In this document: in pieces, positions 1 through 12,900 of the stretch
How the letters are laid out: every line of letters starts with the position of its first letter
Numbering within the stretch: position 1 is the stretch's first letter
Assembly (NCBI RefSeq): GCF_019925205.1
Contig: NC_083566.1
Location: forward strand, 13,082,001 to 13,146,000
Origin: Metopolophium dirhodum
Lineage: Eukaryota; Arthropoda; Insecta; Hemiptera; Aphididae
Direction of reading: 5' to 3'
Length of the DNA: 64,000 bases
Made by a program: the position numbers and the translations under genes
The notes under the pieces: generated by a model
Told to the model about the DNA's origin: nothing
Database searches by the model: none
What the model saw: the letters and a program-made list of their open reading frames with translations, nothing else

Positions 1-150
1 TAGTCATGGCTTGCCCCTGAGCACTAACGATGTATTTAAATCACGTAAATACTGGCTATAACCAGGTTACCAGTTGTATTGTAAGCCTGAGGGCTCTCGC
101 CCCTTGGTCCTATTAAAGATTGAAGTCGAAAACATATAAACAAACAAAGT
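1..150 (+). repeat. Possible 3' tail of a non-LTR retroelement (low confidence)
   Basis: GC-richer than the DNA after it. It reads like an untranslated retroelement tail: a GGGCTCTCGCCCC hairpin-like stretch is followed by TTGGTCCTATTAAAG and then A-rich, AAACAAACAAAG-type sequence. It is cut by the window edge, so the body of the element is not visible. No ORF is supported. It could equally be an unrelated GC-rich patch. Confidence 0.25.
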
Positions 151-1215
151 TATGAAAGGCGGAATTTTCACGGGACGCATCTGTCACTTAAAAAGTGAGA
201 CAAATGAAGAGGTATAATCGAATTCCGCGCGAGCACGCAGGCCCTTTAAAAATATGAGGGAAATGTTATATTTTTTTTACCATCATCATTATTATTATTA
301 TTATTATTTTGACCGGCAAATACGGTGGTTCTGCAACCCCCTTCGTACCACTCCCCTCTACGATATTCACTGATGGGCCAATTCAATTTGTAACTCATTT
401 CACCAACGATGAATATTGTGTCTAGTAATCGAATGCCAAATAATAATCTAACCCCGTTATGACATCGTTTAGCCTCGCTTCGAACTAATGAGTTTAGTTT
501 TGACTCGGAGTGGGGGTCAAAGCAAACTGTTATATGAACGCATTTTTATTTATAACAAATTATACTTTTAAAATGAGATAAATTTACTTTTATAAGTATA
601 AAATAAAAATAAACTTCATCTTTTTTTTTATCTGCTCAATTATTTATTTACCTATATAAAAGGTAAAACCATTTTTCAAATGCGCTCAAATCAAATTATT
701 TATTATAAACGGATATAAGGTATATGTTAGGTATAACTTTTAATTTATAATATACAGGTAGGCATATACAAACAGATAATTAACTTACATTGTAGGTAAC
801 ATTATATTGTTAAATGTTAATTACTTTTATTAACGAGTATATATTTGAATAATTTTGGGCATCCACAATCATTTAAAATGTTCATGTTTTTTTTTTTTAT
901 TGATTTTAAATTACATCGCCTGCAAAGGCCATTATTGACAGTTTTTTTTTCATGTATACATATGTTCATGTTTATTTTAAATCAATATACATTTATTAAG
1001 TAGCTATATAGGCAGGTAGGTATAATATATTGATATCACACTGTTTTTAAATACATATATAAATGTAAAATCTTGATTCATATTTGTTTACTTTACTACA
1101 TTGTTCTCAAAATTAATAAACAAAACTGCATTACCAACTATGCATACAAAATAACTTAAAACAGTTTATGATGGATAAATCTAAATTCTAATGGACTATA
1201 AACATAGCGTACTTA
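151..1215. other. Intergenic AT-rich DNA, no gene seen
   Basis: Contains an (ATT)n run near 286-308 and long T runs near 889-952. No coding frame, RNA gene or clear element is recognisable. Confidence 0.6.
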
Positions 1216-1677
1216 CCAGTCTTCGGTAGTATTATGAATAAAGTATTCCAAATATAGTATTCGGAATACTTTTTAAGTATAATATAGAATTCTTTTAAAA
1301 TACTTTTTCCAACAGTATTCTGAATAACCATTAAGAATATTTTTTAAAAGTATTTTATTTCTATAAAAAAAACTTATTATTTACAATAATTTTATAATTA
1401 TCGTTTTCTTATTTTTTCTGGACATTTTCCCAATATTATACCGTAATATACACGTTTTAAAATTTTAAATCAAGTATCAACAACTTAAATTATATTATAT
1501 TCAGAATTGTTAAATTATATATGTTGGACAATTTTTCCGAAGAAAGGTATCATTATTGGTTTAATATTTAAAACAAAAATTAAAAATTATTTTTATACAT
1601 ATTCTTAATACTATTTTTCATAAGTATTCGAGTATTTATTCCAAATACTTTTTAAATGTATTTTACCCCAAGTCTGG
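1216..1677. mobile_element. Non-autonomous TIR element (hAT-like MITE)
   Basis: The left end begins CCAGTCTTCGGTAG and the right end, read on the other strand, begins CCAGACTTGGGGTA. Both run into AGTATTCCAAATA / AGTATTTGGAATA type sequence, so the ends are imperfect inverted repeats of roughly 45 bp. The interior repeats AAGTATT and AATACTTTT motifs and has no ORF. PolyTATTC-rich interiors of this kind are common in hAT-derived MITEs. I could not find a clean 8-bp target duplication, so the superfamily is an inference. Confidence 0.45.
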
Positions 1678-2598
1678 ACTTTTTACCTATGATATATTAT
1701 TATTTATTATATTCACTACTATAAAGTAGTATAAACACGTCTTGCTTGCGTATTAAAAATAGTAAATAGTAAATCATCCTAGACATGCCTATGATCTGCA
1801 TAAATACCTATTCTATACAATTTGCCGTAAAGTGTGATATAATAAGGACCAAAATAAATGTACCTGTAGCGGTATTCTGCAACTCTATAAGATAATAACG
1901 ACAATTTTCGGTTTGTTAAGTAATCAAAAATAATCTAAGGCATTAAAAACTATTCTATATTTTAGAATTTTAGATATTCACTGTACAAGCTATTCCGGTT
2001 AAACCATTTGATATATTTTGTGAAACTGCAGGCATTTCAGAGCCTATTTTTTTATAAAATGGTAAACCAAAAAACTAACTCGTAATTAATAATAAACTCG
2101 GAATTAATTTATTAATTCATAGTAAATATATAACAATCTAAAACATTCCGTTGAAGTACAAAATCATATGAAATAGTAGAATTCAGCTAATAATTTGTTA
2201 ATTATAATAATAATTATCATTCATTCATATATGGGTATACTTTATAGCAGTTATACCTACCTACTTTATAATGTAAGAATACGTGCTGATGCTTGATGAC
2301 TTATGTTATAAAAAATATTTATTAATTTTAAAATGAGTAAAGCAACATTGTTTGGCGTGTAAGAAACTTATATAAAATATATTATACCTATGTAACCTAA
2401 ATATAATAATATATACTTATAGGTAACTTGAATATTCTTGTATATGGTACATAAGTCAAATGATAAATATTGAAATATCAAAATTTACCTATAATGCAGC
2501 TGCAATGGGGCAAATTTGTGTTGTACATCGAACATATTATGTTAAATATACTTAAACCAAGTATATTTATTTTTTTTGTGATTAAAATACATATTATA
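1678..2598. other. Intergenic AT-rich DNA, nothing recognised
   Basis: No ORF, RNA gene or repeat boundary that I can support. Confidence 0.6.
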
Positions 2599-2761
2599 TG
2601 CCAGGTTGCATGAAAAATCACTGAGCATTAAATGAACCTATAGATATCTGAACAGTGAAAATGGTTCCTTAATTTGCATGATTTCGTACCCTATTATTGA
2701 TCTATTACATTTTAGTGAACCATTAGTGAACCATTAATCAATTTTGTATGTGACCCGGCAA
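2599..2761. mobile_element. Small MITE, family shared with 8942-9108
   Basis: About 160 bp with imperfect terminal inverted repeats. The left end reads TGCCAGGTTGCATG and the right end, on the opposite strand, TGCCGGGTCACAT. Inside the ends are CATTAAATGAACC and its partner GGTTCACTAATGG. There is no coding potential. A second diverged copy with the same plan lies at 8942-9108. The superfamily is not determined. Confidence 0.4.
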
Positions 2762-4656
2762 TAGAATTCCTATACTAGAATATGTACATTTTTTTTTCAA
2801 ACTTAGGACTCAGGATTTAGAATTTTGTGAACATTGCATAGAATATCCGATTTTACGTAGGTATAAAGTGCAATTAATGATAATATCTCCAGAACGTAAT
2901 TATGGTATTTTTTATTAACTGTATAGGTATATAAAAATTTTTTTTTTAAATATTAATTTCTAAGCATTTAATTATACGATTTTTTTTTTCATTTATAATA
3001 AGTCTTATTTGTGTATAATATAAATAAGTTTTACAGGCTTGCGTGTTCTGCGGCCATTATAAATAATAATTTTTCCTTGTACCTACCTATACTACCTACC
3101 CTGTTTATACTGCTAATAACAAACTATGATTTTACATATTACGACTTTGTTACAATAATTTAAGATATAAATATAACAATCCTATTAACTACTATTCAAG
3201 TCTATCGTATTATAACTCATTGTTTACTTTACACTTATGTAAATTGGGCTAAACTTTGTAGCTGTAGAGGTATTAGTAGGTAATTACGCTTATTCCTACC
3301 TTTACCCAATGGTAGTTGTTAGCATGGACTAAGAAATGTAAACACTTCAGATGGTTATTAGGTAGGTACTTTAATACTTAGATAGGTTTTAGCACGTATT
3401 CATAATATACGTATTATACTATTATATAGTCTCTTACATAATAATATCATATATATTTATATTACATAATACCTATATTACCTATATATAAGTGTAATGA
3501 CTATTAACTGTTATGATAAATTAAACACCTTCTGATTATGATCTAAAAATTAAAGTAAATTATATATTCATAACATGCTGCACTGAACAGTACCTCCCTA
3601 TAATACACTAGATATTTTTGTTTTATTATAAATTTGTAAAATCTGTTAATCTTGAAATTAACTTCCTTCGTCGTATTCTCATCTTTATTCATTGATCCAC
3701 CTGTATTTAACTACATCTATAGGTAGGTAACAAATATTTACAGCTTTAGTGCAATGCACATTATTATTATGGTATGACAAGATAAATTTTATTTTATTGT
3801 TTAACATTTTTAAACTATAAAAGACAAAATCCTTCATAATTTAGAATTTTTTTATTATAATAAAAAACGTACCAAAAAATGTGGTAAAATAAAAAATTGC
3901 TCATTGGGGCCATTGTTTTCTTCAGCTTATTCACTTTGACACATTGACGACAAGAATGCTACTGAGATCATATAATGTAATCTAACTATATAAACATGAA
4001 ATTACTTATATACACCTACCTACATTTTGAAACCGTTAATCTCAGAAACTATACGCGATCAATTTTGCTGATTATTTTTTTGTTGTGTTTGTAATTGTCA
4101 GGACAAGGTTTGTATGGAAGGACATTTTAGGAAAATCAACCGGAAAAGTAGAAAATCTAGAAGGCAAAAATACAACAGTGGTGCCATCTGTGATAATATA
4201 TTTTTGTTTATTGTAGGTTGCTATTGGTTTTGATTAAATACAATTTTAGATCTGTATATTATTATATTTGGTCAAAACCATACAGGTAACTATATTAGTA
4301 AAAATGGTAATCTTAACGCTAACTTTGCGATAGTTGTCCCGGGAACCTACACAGTACATATGTCAATATTGCACTTCATAAACAACGAGTTAATAAAACA
4401 TTCATAATTAAGTACGCACCTCGCAGGGTCTGCAATCCATTGTAGGTATGCACCTACCTGAAAATATACTGATCGCATAATTACAAGCGTGTGAGCGTTT
4501 CAAGCCTATAATAATATATTATAGTCGAACCTGCCCTGACTGACTGTCTGGCTCATCGACTGATAAACGCGTAGAGCCTAAATAATGATAGCTTGAGGCT
4601 TGCAAATTTTACGGTACCTAATATATTAATATATTAAATTAAGAGGACGTCGCGCC
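2762..4656. other. Intergenic AT-rich DNA, nothing recognised
   Basis: Scattered TAGGTAGGTA motifs only. Near 4530-4600 a CTGACTGACTGTCTGGCTCATCG stretch looks like the edge of another dispersed repeat, but its limits cannot be set. Confidence 0.55.
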
Positions 4657-5076
4657 CGCATATGTTGTATCCGTCTTACCTGTATACGACAAATTTTACG
4701 CTCAGCAGATCACGTTTAGCCCCGTTCATTTTAAAATTGGAGTGAATTGACCTCTTATAAAATTTAGAGGTAAGAATATTAACTATAGTTATAGGGCATC
4801 TCATCGGATTTTTGTTATATTTTAATTTTAAATTGAGTTATGAGTATTAAAATATGTATAAACAATTTATAATTTTAAAATTCTCATAATTAACTTATAT
4901 ACATACATATATATATAACAAAAACCCGATGAGATGCCCTTTATAATATTCTTACCTTTAAATTTTATTTTTTTAAATTTTACAATTCACTTTAATTTTA
5001 AAATTAACGGGGCTAAACGTGATCTGCTGAGCGTAAAATTTGGTATGTCGTACACGTGAAGACGGATACAACATAA
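4657..5076. mobile_element. Foldback/MITE with arms of about 160 bp
   Basis: Left arm 4657-4818 and right arm 4917-5076 are reverse complements with few mismatches. ATGTTGTATCCGTCTT at left pairs with AGACGGATACAACAT at right. GCTCAGCAGATCACGTTTAG pairs with CTAAACGTGATCTGCTGAGC. AGGGCATCTCATCGG pairs with CCGATGAGATGCCCT. An AT-rich loop of about 100 bp separates the arms. No ORF is present. Nearly the whole element would form a hairpin. The target duplication is unclear. Confidence 0.75.
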
Positions 5077-6879
5077 TATCTTCTTAATCTCATAAGTCTA
5101 AGATATTTTTGGCATGATATTATAGACGGAAATGGGGAGGTGTATATAGTAATACACAAATATTTTACACTCAGGCTAAGCTGGGTAATTCAGCTAGTAT
5201 TTTATAATTTGTAAAAAAAAAACTCCTTAACATATTATTATTAGTGTACTGGTACTGTTTGCGACAATACGGAAACATGACACTTTTATCAATATGTTTT
5301 CTTATTGGCCAACCATATAGCTAGTTTAGTTTCCGAAAACCGCCGCCGTCGCATCCCGCTGTTTGAAAATGCATTTGATAATAACTGATAACTGGAAACC
5401 ACAAACCCAAAATCTCCTCTTTATTTATTTTGTATTTTTTTTTTTCGGCGTTTACTTGTATAAACAAACGGAACACACAATAATATAATAATATAATGTA
5501 CGCGGACAAACACTTATATAGGTATATTATATTTATAGGAACGTTCCGCGCGACCATGGCTGACCATTGTTACACTAAACCAATATAATACAATGCCATT
5601 GTGATTTTTGCGGATTAAATGTACAAATATATATATTATTGTTGTGGTCGGCTTTCATGCGAATGTTTTTATAACAAATAATATAATATAATATATGTCT
5701 AAACCTGATACTGCGCGTGTGAAATCGATTTGCCTATCAATGTCGTGCGGCCTTTTGACAAAGCGCACGCCGCCGTCACTGTCTCGTCACCGCCTTCCCA
5801 CGTCATCGAAAACGTATACTAAAACCAACTCAAATATCAGTATTATTGGCAGGTAGGTACACCTATAGGTACTGGATAATGATACATTTTTTCGTCCAAG
5901 AAACCTTAAAAACGATTGTACATATAAACGCGCAAGACGCAAAGTAAACAGGGTGATTAAACGGGAATTTACCAATTGCACTTAAAATGACTTTATCATA
6001 ATATAGGTACTAATTATTGCGCTCGGTCATTTTCAGGGTAAAATTAATTTTATTCAATAACACATATAATATTCAATAAGCATGCTCGCCAATCCTTAAT
6101 GTTTCTTTTTTTTATACATTTATTCAAATTTTAAGTATACATAAGGTCATATAAGGACCATATTTTCAAAAATATTGATATACATAAATCGACATTTGAA
6201 TGATCATTTGATGAGTTATTAAACTTTAAAGTTCTTACTAAGAATTATAGTCCATGATAATTATCGGTAAGAGTTATGATGATAATCAAAATATTATCAT
6301 GAAAATATTATAGTAATTAATATATATAAATGTATTAAGATTTTTTTAAAATTCCCTTGAGTATAGTCAAAACTAAACCAAATTTTACATCTATTTTATG
6401 TTTTATATATTCATCACATTATCTTTTGTAGTTAATAACTTTCAATCTATACATAAAGCATAATACCTAACTCAGAAACTATTCGTTCAGAATTTGCCTT
6501 TAGATAAATAGACGTTTCCAAAAAAAAATCATCCAATCAACAATTTTCAGCAATAATGATTCTTAGTTCTCACTTGAAAAAAAAGTGTGTATCGCCATTC
6601 ACCAAAATAAAATAATATTGATTTATATCTTAAGAGTAATAATATTTAGGTTTGTGTGATTTTCTTTTTTAGTGTGGCCCCTTTAGATATAATTGTGTAT
6701 AGCCATGATATAACACGATAAGTTAAATATTGCAGGCAATTATATTAAAAAGTGATTCACCAAGCATTCTCACCATAATATTTTTAATAAATACATTGTA
6801 AAGTATAAATATATTTGTATTGATTTTACGAAATTATGTTTTTTTTTGTCTGTAGACACTTTTAATACAAGATAGGTAT
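5077..6879. other. Intergenic AT-rich DNA, no gene seen
   Basis: One short CpG-richer patch lies at about 5740-5815. The short open frames here are low-complexity and AT-driven. Near 5165-5200 the stretch GGGTAATTCAGCTAGT resembles the ends of the repeat copies at 22295 and 32145 in reverse. Confidence 0.55.
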
Positions 6880-7620
6880 AATGCTTAAATTTTCAACATC
6901 AATATTTTTTTTGACGGGAAAGTAAATTGAGTTGGTACATTGGGGGTTAAAAGTAATAGTACATTTCTTAAAAGTTGATAAAAACAAAAAAAAAAACAGG
7001 GTAAAACAGGCAAAGCTGGAAAAGTGGGAATTTTTATGCAAAACCTGCAGTTTTTGATAAAAAAAATTTTCTTATTTTATTGTAATTTAAAAACGAATAA
7101 CCATAGATAGGTACTTTCAAATTTCACCAAATGTTTATATAATATCATATTCTTTACAAAGTAAAATTTTGAAAAAATATTATTTTTCTTTATGAGCTAT
7201 TTATAGACTAATGACATGTTTGTTGTTTACTACGATTATAGTTAATTAATCCTTTGATTTTCAACTTCAGTATCTTGTTGGTCGAGAAAGTGAATCTAGT
7301 TCATGCATTCGGGAGGTCAACATTTACAATTTTCAGTAGTTTTCAAAAGCGCCGGGTAAAACAAAAAAAATTAAGGAAAAATGGGAGTTTGTATGCAAAT
7401 TTCTAAAACAAATGGCCGTAGATACATGATTTTTAATGAATGTTTATCAAATGATACACCATTTTCTAAATACCATACAATTTCCAAAATAGTTTTACTT
7501 GTTTTGAGCTGTTTACGGACATTTTCAGTTTCCAATTTTTTTAGATTTTTTTCTATAAATATCAAGAAAAGTTTATTTGTTGGGTCAAAATGCTTGAAAA
7601 TTTAATATAAGGCTCCTGAT
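6880..7620. repeat. GATTCTGAGCGGAGC-family repeat, internal modules only
   Basis: Two diverged modules in tandem (about 6880-7200 and 7255-7620). Each carries an AAAGTGAATCTAGTT-like block, a GGG(A/G)GGTCAA-like block, then GGAATTTTTATGCAAAA or its variant, a CCGTAGATACATGA-like block and a TTGAGCTGTTTACGGAC-like block. The same succession occurs at 14660-15060 and 55250-55600. No intact protein is supported. The end motifs seen in the other copies are absent here. Confidence 0.55.
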
Positions 7621-8941
7621 ATATTGTTACAATAGCAGTTAAAAAATAAAAAAATATATATACACAGAACAAGCATCTAAATTTCGAATTTTGATTAAAT
7701 TTATCAAATTTAAAATTTAAAAATGAATTTGTAATTAAAAATTTATAAAATGGCTCATTAAATATGAACGTGAACGCGTGTACATGAGTTCATGAACTAA
7801 ATTCTCTCAAAACACTGCCTTATACATTTTCTTAATAAATAATTTTTAAATAACTCAACAAATATTTGTTAAAAGAAAGATCTCTGGGAAAAACTGATAC
7901 GGAACTATAGTTAATATTATAAAATGGAATACAAAACAAATTGCTTGACCTTGTACAACAATTATTAAAACAAAAACCAACCATTGAAAGTAATTTGCAC
8001 TTCGGAGGAATCTATATTAACATTTAATAAATCGAACAACGTCAACAAAATCTGCGGCTTTTCTTCTTAATTCACATAAAGTTAACCCTAATTGGGTAAC
8101 TTGCAAATTAATTGAGTCTCTATCAATAGAATTAAATAATATTAAACTTACCTACTACAAATTAATTTTAGAAATTTATACTGTACATTTTCAACCTGAT
8201 TTATATAAATAGTATAAATATTGGTGACCACACTATTGAGCCAAGTTCTGAGTGAGACAGCTAATAAGTGAGAAATATAATATTTCCAAAGAGTTATTAT
8301 TTTTGAAATTTTTAGTATTTTTATAAATAAAACCTAACGTCTTGGAAGCTATATTTCATCCAAAAGATTGTAAACAATTTCATGTGTAATAAGAAAACCA
8401 TATTGTTTTCTTAGTAAAATCCCTAAATATCTAATAGAATAGTTACTCGATAGCAAAGTATGTCCAATTGAAAAATTGAGTTGAATATTTATATAAAATA
8501 GAATTTTATAAGCATGAGAAAGTTATGACACTTTATTTGTATTTCACTAATATGTATACCTATATTTTAATGGTAGGTAAACAATTCCATTGATTTCAGC
8601 AAACAAAATTTGCAAACTGTTAAGCTGTTTCGCAAAATTTTATTATTGTATTTTACAAAATCTGGCACATAACAAACAGTTTCTTTTCAAAGAGTAAACA
8701 TATAGTTCAAAAAAGGTTTAATACTATTTTCGGCAGTATATGAATATAAATTATAAATACAACCTAAAATTATTTTTATAATATTTTCTATATTTTTATC
8801 AACAATTTGGCTCCAATAAAAAATGGAACGCATAACTTTTTATAGTAGCTGTTCTTGTATAAAATTGATTAAATATTACACAAAATTGCAATTAAATGCA
8901 TTTTAATTATATTTCCTCGATAAGTTATTATTATCACTTAC
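7621..8941. other. Intergenic AT-rich DNA, nothing recognised
   Basis: No ORF, RNA gene or repeat boundary that I can support. Confidence 0.6.
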
Positions 8942-9108
8942 GCTGGGCACGAACGGTCACTAAACATTCAATGAATCGATATAGTTAACTATATATGTTG
9001 GCCATTTAAACATGATTTAATGGCAAATGAGTCGTGACTGTGAAGCCGCGTATAGGTCTATTAAATTTTAACGAACCATTAAATTGATCAATTTCTTGCG
9101 TAACCTAA
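8942..9108. mobile_element. Small MITE, diverged copy of the 2599-2761 family
   Basis: The left end GCTGGGCACGAACGGTCACT, with CATTCAATGAA inside it, matches the plan of 2599-2761. The right end read on the other strand gives GTTAGGTTACGCAAG followed by AATTTAATGGTTCG. Length is about the same, with no ORF. The ends have diverged from each other. Confidence 0.35.
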
Positions 9109-9420
9109 CATTACTGCAGACTCTAGTAATAATAATTAATAACTCTCTAGTCTCTGTACTGTGTTTATATTGTGTAAGCTGTAAAGTGTGCTATGAACTT
9201 ATTATTTCTCATCCATATAATATACTTAATTCAATAGGTATCAAATCTATAAAGTATATCGTTCGTATAGAGTACCTACCTATACCAGCAGCTTTTTAAA
9301 CAACATGACTACTGCAGTTTGCACTCCACAGTTATTATATTAAATATATACTCATACATAGAATATAGTAGGTATAAATACATTATTAATTCTATATGCT
9401 AAAAACTATAAGTTATTTTA
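9109..9420. other. Short intergenic spacer, nothing recognised
   Basis: AT-rich, with an 71-codon open frame of no recognisable content. Confidence 0.5.
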
Positions 9421-9905
9421 GATTCTGAGCGGAGCGATGAAGCTAGTGGTTTTACAATGGTTTTTTTTTTTTTATATATCCTGTAAACCTACATAATTTT
9501 TACCAGTTGGAGTGCTTCGAATTCAACATAATATAGTACTTTATCTTTTAGCAAATTGGATCAAGATGGTACTTTAAAGAGGTCATTTTTCGATTTTCGC
9601 AATAGTTATTGAATGCCACGGGAAAAACCACCGACAAATTACGAAAAACCGCTAAAAATGGGATTTTAATTTCTAACGCTTTGTGTATCACCATAGAAGC
9701 GAATAAAAAATAATAATTAAAAAAATAATTCAACTTAGGTACATGATATAATAAATAATAATAATATAAAATATCCTTACTGACAAACCGTCTCTGCTCA
9801 GAATCGTTTTTTGATATTATATCATTGAGTTCAAGTTTAATAAAATCCATTATACAATGACCCACTTGTAACCTACTGTACATTAGAGCGACATCCACTT
9901 ACCCG
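9421..9905. mobile_element. Short copy of the GATTCTGAGCGGAGC TIR family
   Basis: Begins GATTCTGAGCGGAGCG at 9421. The inverted motif GCTCAGAATC is at 9796-9805. It is followed by the conserved block CATT(G/A)A(G/A)TTCAA and by GACCCACTTGTAACCTACTG and GCGACATCCACTTA, as in the copies ending near 14550, 15445 and 55989. A 116-codon minus-strand frame (9548-9898) covers the conserved end. It is probably a by-product of the repeat, because its start (MDVAL..SRLQVGH) is encoded by the shared terminal block. Confidence 0.6.
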
Positions 9906-12900
9906 CTTTTTAAGTGTAGTAACTATAATATAATATAATACGTCATAGTAATATCGTTGGTCGATATTCTATTTTTATATTCCATAGGTATATTTATACA
10001 CGTAATACTCAATAGAATATACCACGGTATATAGATATATGATAATATATACAAATATATAGGTACGAATAACCAGCCGCTAAATATTTAATTTATGGTT
10101 AAAAAAATGTTTAGGTACGCGTTGAAAGAAAAATATTATTTTCAAAAATTACATTTTTTTTTTAAGTCTCGGAATTCGAAACACTTTAGAAATGTAAAAA
10201 AAATTTGTTTCAAACATGTCAGATTTGTAAATATAGGTAGTATTATAGTACACCCGATACTTTATTATTATTATAGTTTAATATAATATAATAAGATCAC
10301 CGCCGCCGCCGCTACCACATACACACGTGAAGCTGCAGGAGCCGTTCTTCAGGTATATAATAATATATTGTAGATGGTATCAAAACATATACGAAGCCGA
10401 CTGTTCGTGCGGCATGTCTCTTTCGCGGGGCACATAAAAGCCGTATAATATTACACAAAAGGTCCGAAATTTCCTGGTGTCGGCCTTATGTATGTCGTAT
10501 TATTACATTATAGAAACATTATTATTATTATTATATGTTTTTATACGCCGCGCGCGTCTCACACAATAGCCGGTACACTCGAAACTGTATAAGTGTATAT
10601 GTATAATATAATACTACTACTAACACTAGTCTTACTACTACCACTTCTACTACTAATAAAAATAATAATAACATATAATATGAATACGCGCTGCCGTGTA
10701 TGTACGCATTTCGCGGATTTGTTGTTAGTGGGTACCTATACCCCGCGCGAGAGAGACCTTTTTCTTCTTAGTGTTTTTTTTTTTTTTTTCATCTTCCCCT
10801 CCTCGTCCGTGTACACGCCAACAACCGACATTATTACCAATATATATGTATATATTTATACACACAACATGCAGGGTGACAAGAGGATAATGGGCCGGCG
10901 AAAATGTTCATCACAAAGGAGTTGTAAACGCGCAGTGTATATGCGTTCGATATATAGGTACTTACCGTTTACACTTCGGAGAGGCGTATAATATATTATA
11001 TTATAATATTATAATATGAGGTGTGTGACGTGTGTTTATAGGCTGCATAATATAGTGTATAGCTACTAATAAATATCTAAACAGATTAGCTGGCGCGGTG
11101 TCGGTCTGTCAGACTGAACGGCGTTCGGCCGTGTAGCATTTTCGATGTACGCTGCTGTGACGACAAATAGCCGTCGCGGGGGAGTGACGGAATCTTCGAA
11201 CGTGCGCGAAAAGGCGAGAAAATAATGAAATGCCGCGACACCGTTCTTTACGCCGAATTTGCGTTAATACGGCAATAATAATAATAATGCCGGTCGTATG
11301 ATTACGACGATGCTAATGCGCGTAAATTTAATTCTACAACATGTACAATACAATATATTATATTATCTATTATATAATGCATTATGTCGCGTGAAACTTG
11401 CGGGAAGAGACGATGGCAGGTTCACAGCTGCTAATTTTCGGCGCAGCGTACATATTATTATAATGCGATGGGTGAAGAGTGTAAGATACGATATTTATTT
11501 GTATATAAGGACGTCGGTTGTTGACGAAAATTTTGATGCATAATATGCAACCGTCGAAAATACGTCAATATGTGCCAATATATGTACACAATAATGTAAT
11601 ACACCGAAATGCCTACGTATTATTCAGTGACAGACTGCCATACGTTTATGGGCCAGATTGCTGTCAATTGCATATATGCTCGCAAACTGAACAAAGTCTT
11701 TACTCAGTTATTACGACTGGCGAGGTAAAATTTGACAACTTCTATATATACAGCAGATCGATATTTTTGTGCGCTATTTTGTGTTGATGATATTTGATTT
11801 TTGATGATATTTTCTAAATTTGATGGAAACCTACATTTATGAAATTATATATAGGTATTATGAGCATCGATTAATGGTATATAATATATAGGTGTTTACA
11901 TAATAAATTAATCACTTTTAATGATATTTTTTGTAGTTTCAAAATATAGAAGGTGTTAGAAAAATTTTCTAATTCTACTATTATTCTTTATTCATCCTTG
12001 AAGCTAGGTTTTAATTCATCAAATAATTCAAGCATATTTAATATGACATAATTATTTATGTTTAACAAAGTAAACGAAATTTAACATAAAATAGAAAATT
12101 ATTACTACTAGGTAAATTCTAAATATACCATAAAAACTCATAAAGTGATAATTTTGCTTGCAGTGTTCATTATTCCACTTTGTACTATTGGGACAGTGCA
12201 TAAAGTGTGGTTATATAAAATTATACATAATTATTGAAGACACCCGTGGTCGGCGACGCGTGCATTAAAAACAAGTATTTTCTTAATTCGTAACTTTGCA
12301 AAGTGATTATGAAGATTAACTGGGAAAAGTTAAGTCAGTATAAAATTATAATAATTTTAACGAATTTATACTGATTATTTAATTAATTGCAAAAATAAAT
12401 TACTAGTAGTTGAATTAACAAAGTTTTAATAAGAGAACAATTTATAATAATTATTATAAATACCTAATAAAATTATTTTTATTTTTTTACTACAAAAATG
12501 AGGGAATATAATATTTACAATTTGTAATCTTGTTCTTATTCAATAAATAAATAAATTTGGTAAAGTATTTTTGAATAATATTTTAAGCTCTACGGTTCGT
12601 TTTATAGTATTTATAGTTTATACAATACCAATAAAACATCGATATACATATATAGGGTTTGGGGATTGTCTGGTCTAGATACAAGGTATAGTAGAAACTA
12701 AATAATAATAATAATAATAATATCATTAATATCTACCTATTGAACTTTTTTAAAATAAATAATGTCCATACGTCTTTATGGATTTAATATTATTATTAAT
12801 ATTGTCGATGTTTGGCGTATATATTAATGAAATTTGTTTTTTATTTTTCGATATTAACACTAAATTTCATTTGGGTTTAGTTTTCAATAGATTGTATTAG

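Noticed and set aside
7371..7605. Short frames on both strands in the repeat at 6880-7620
   Set aside because: The same sequence recurs at 14777-14974 as part of the repeat family, with unrelated stops. There is no sign of an intact protein.
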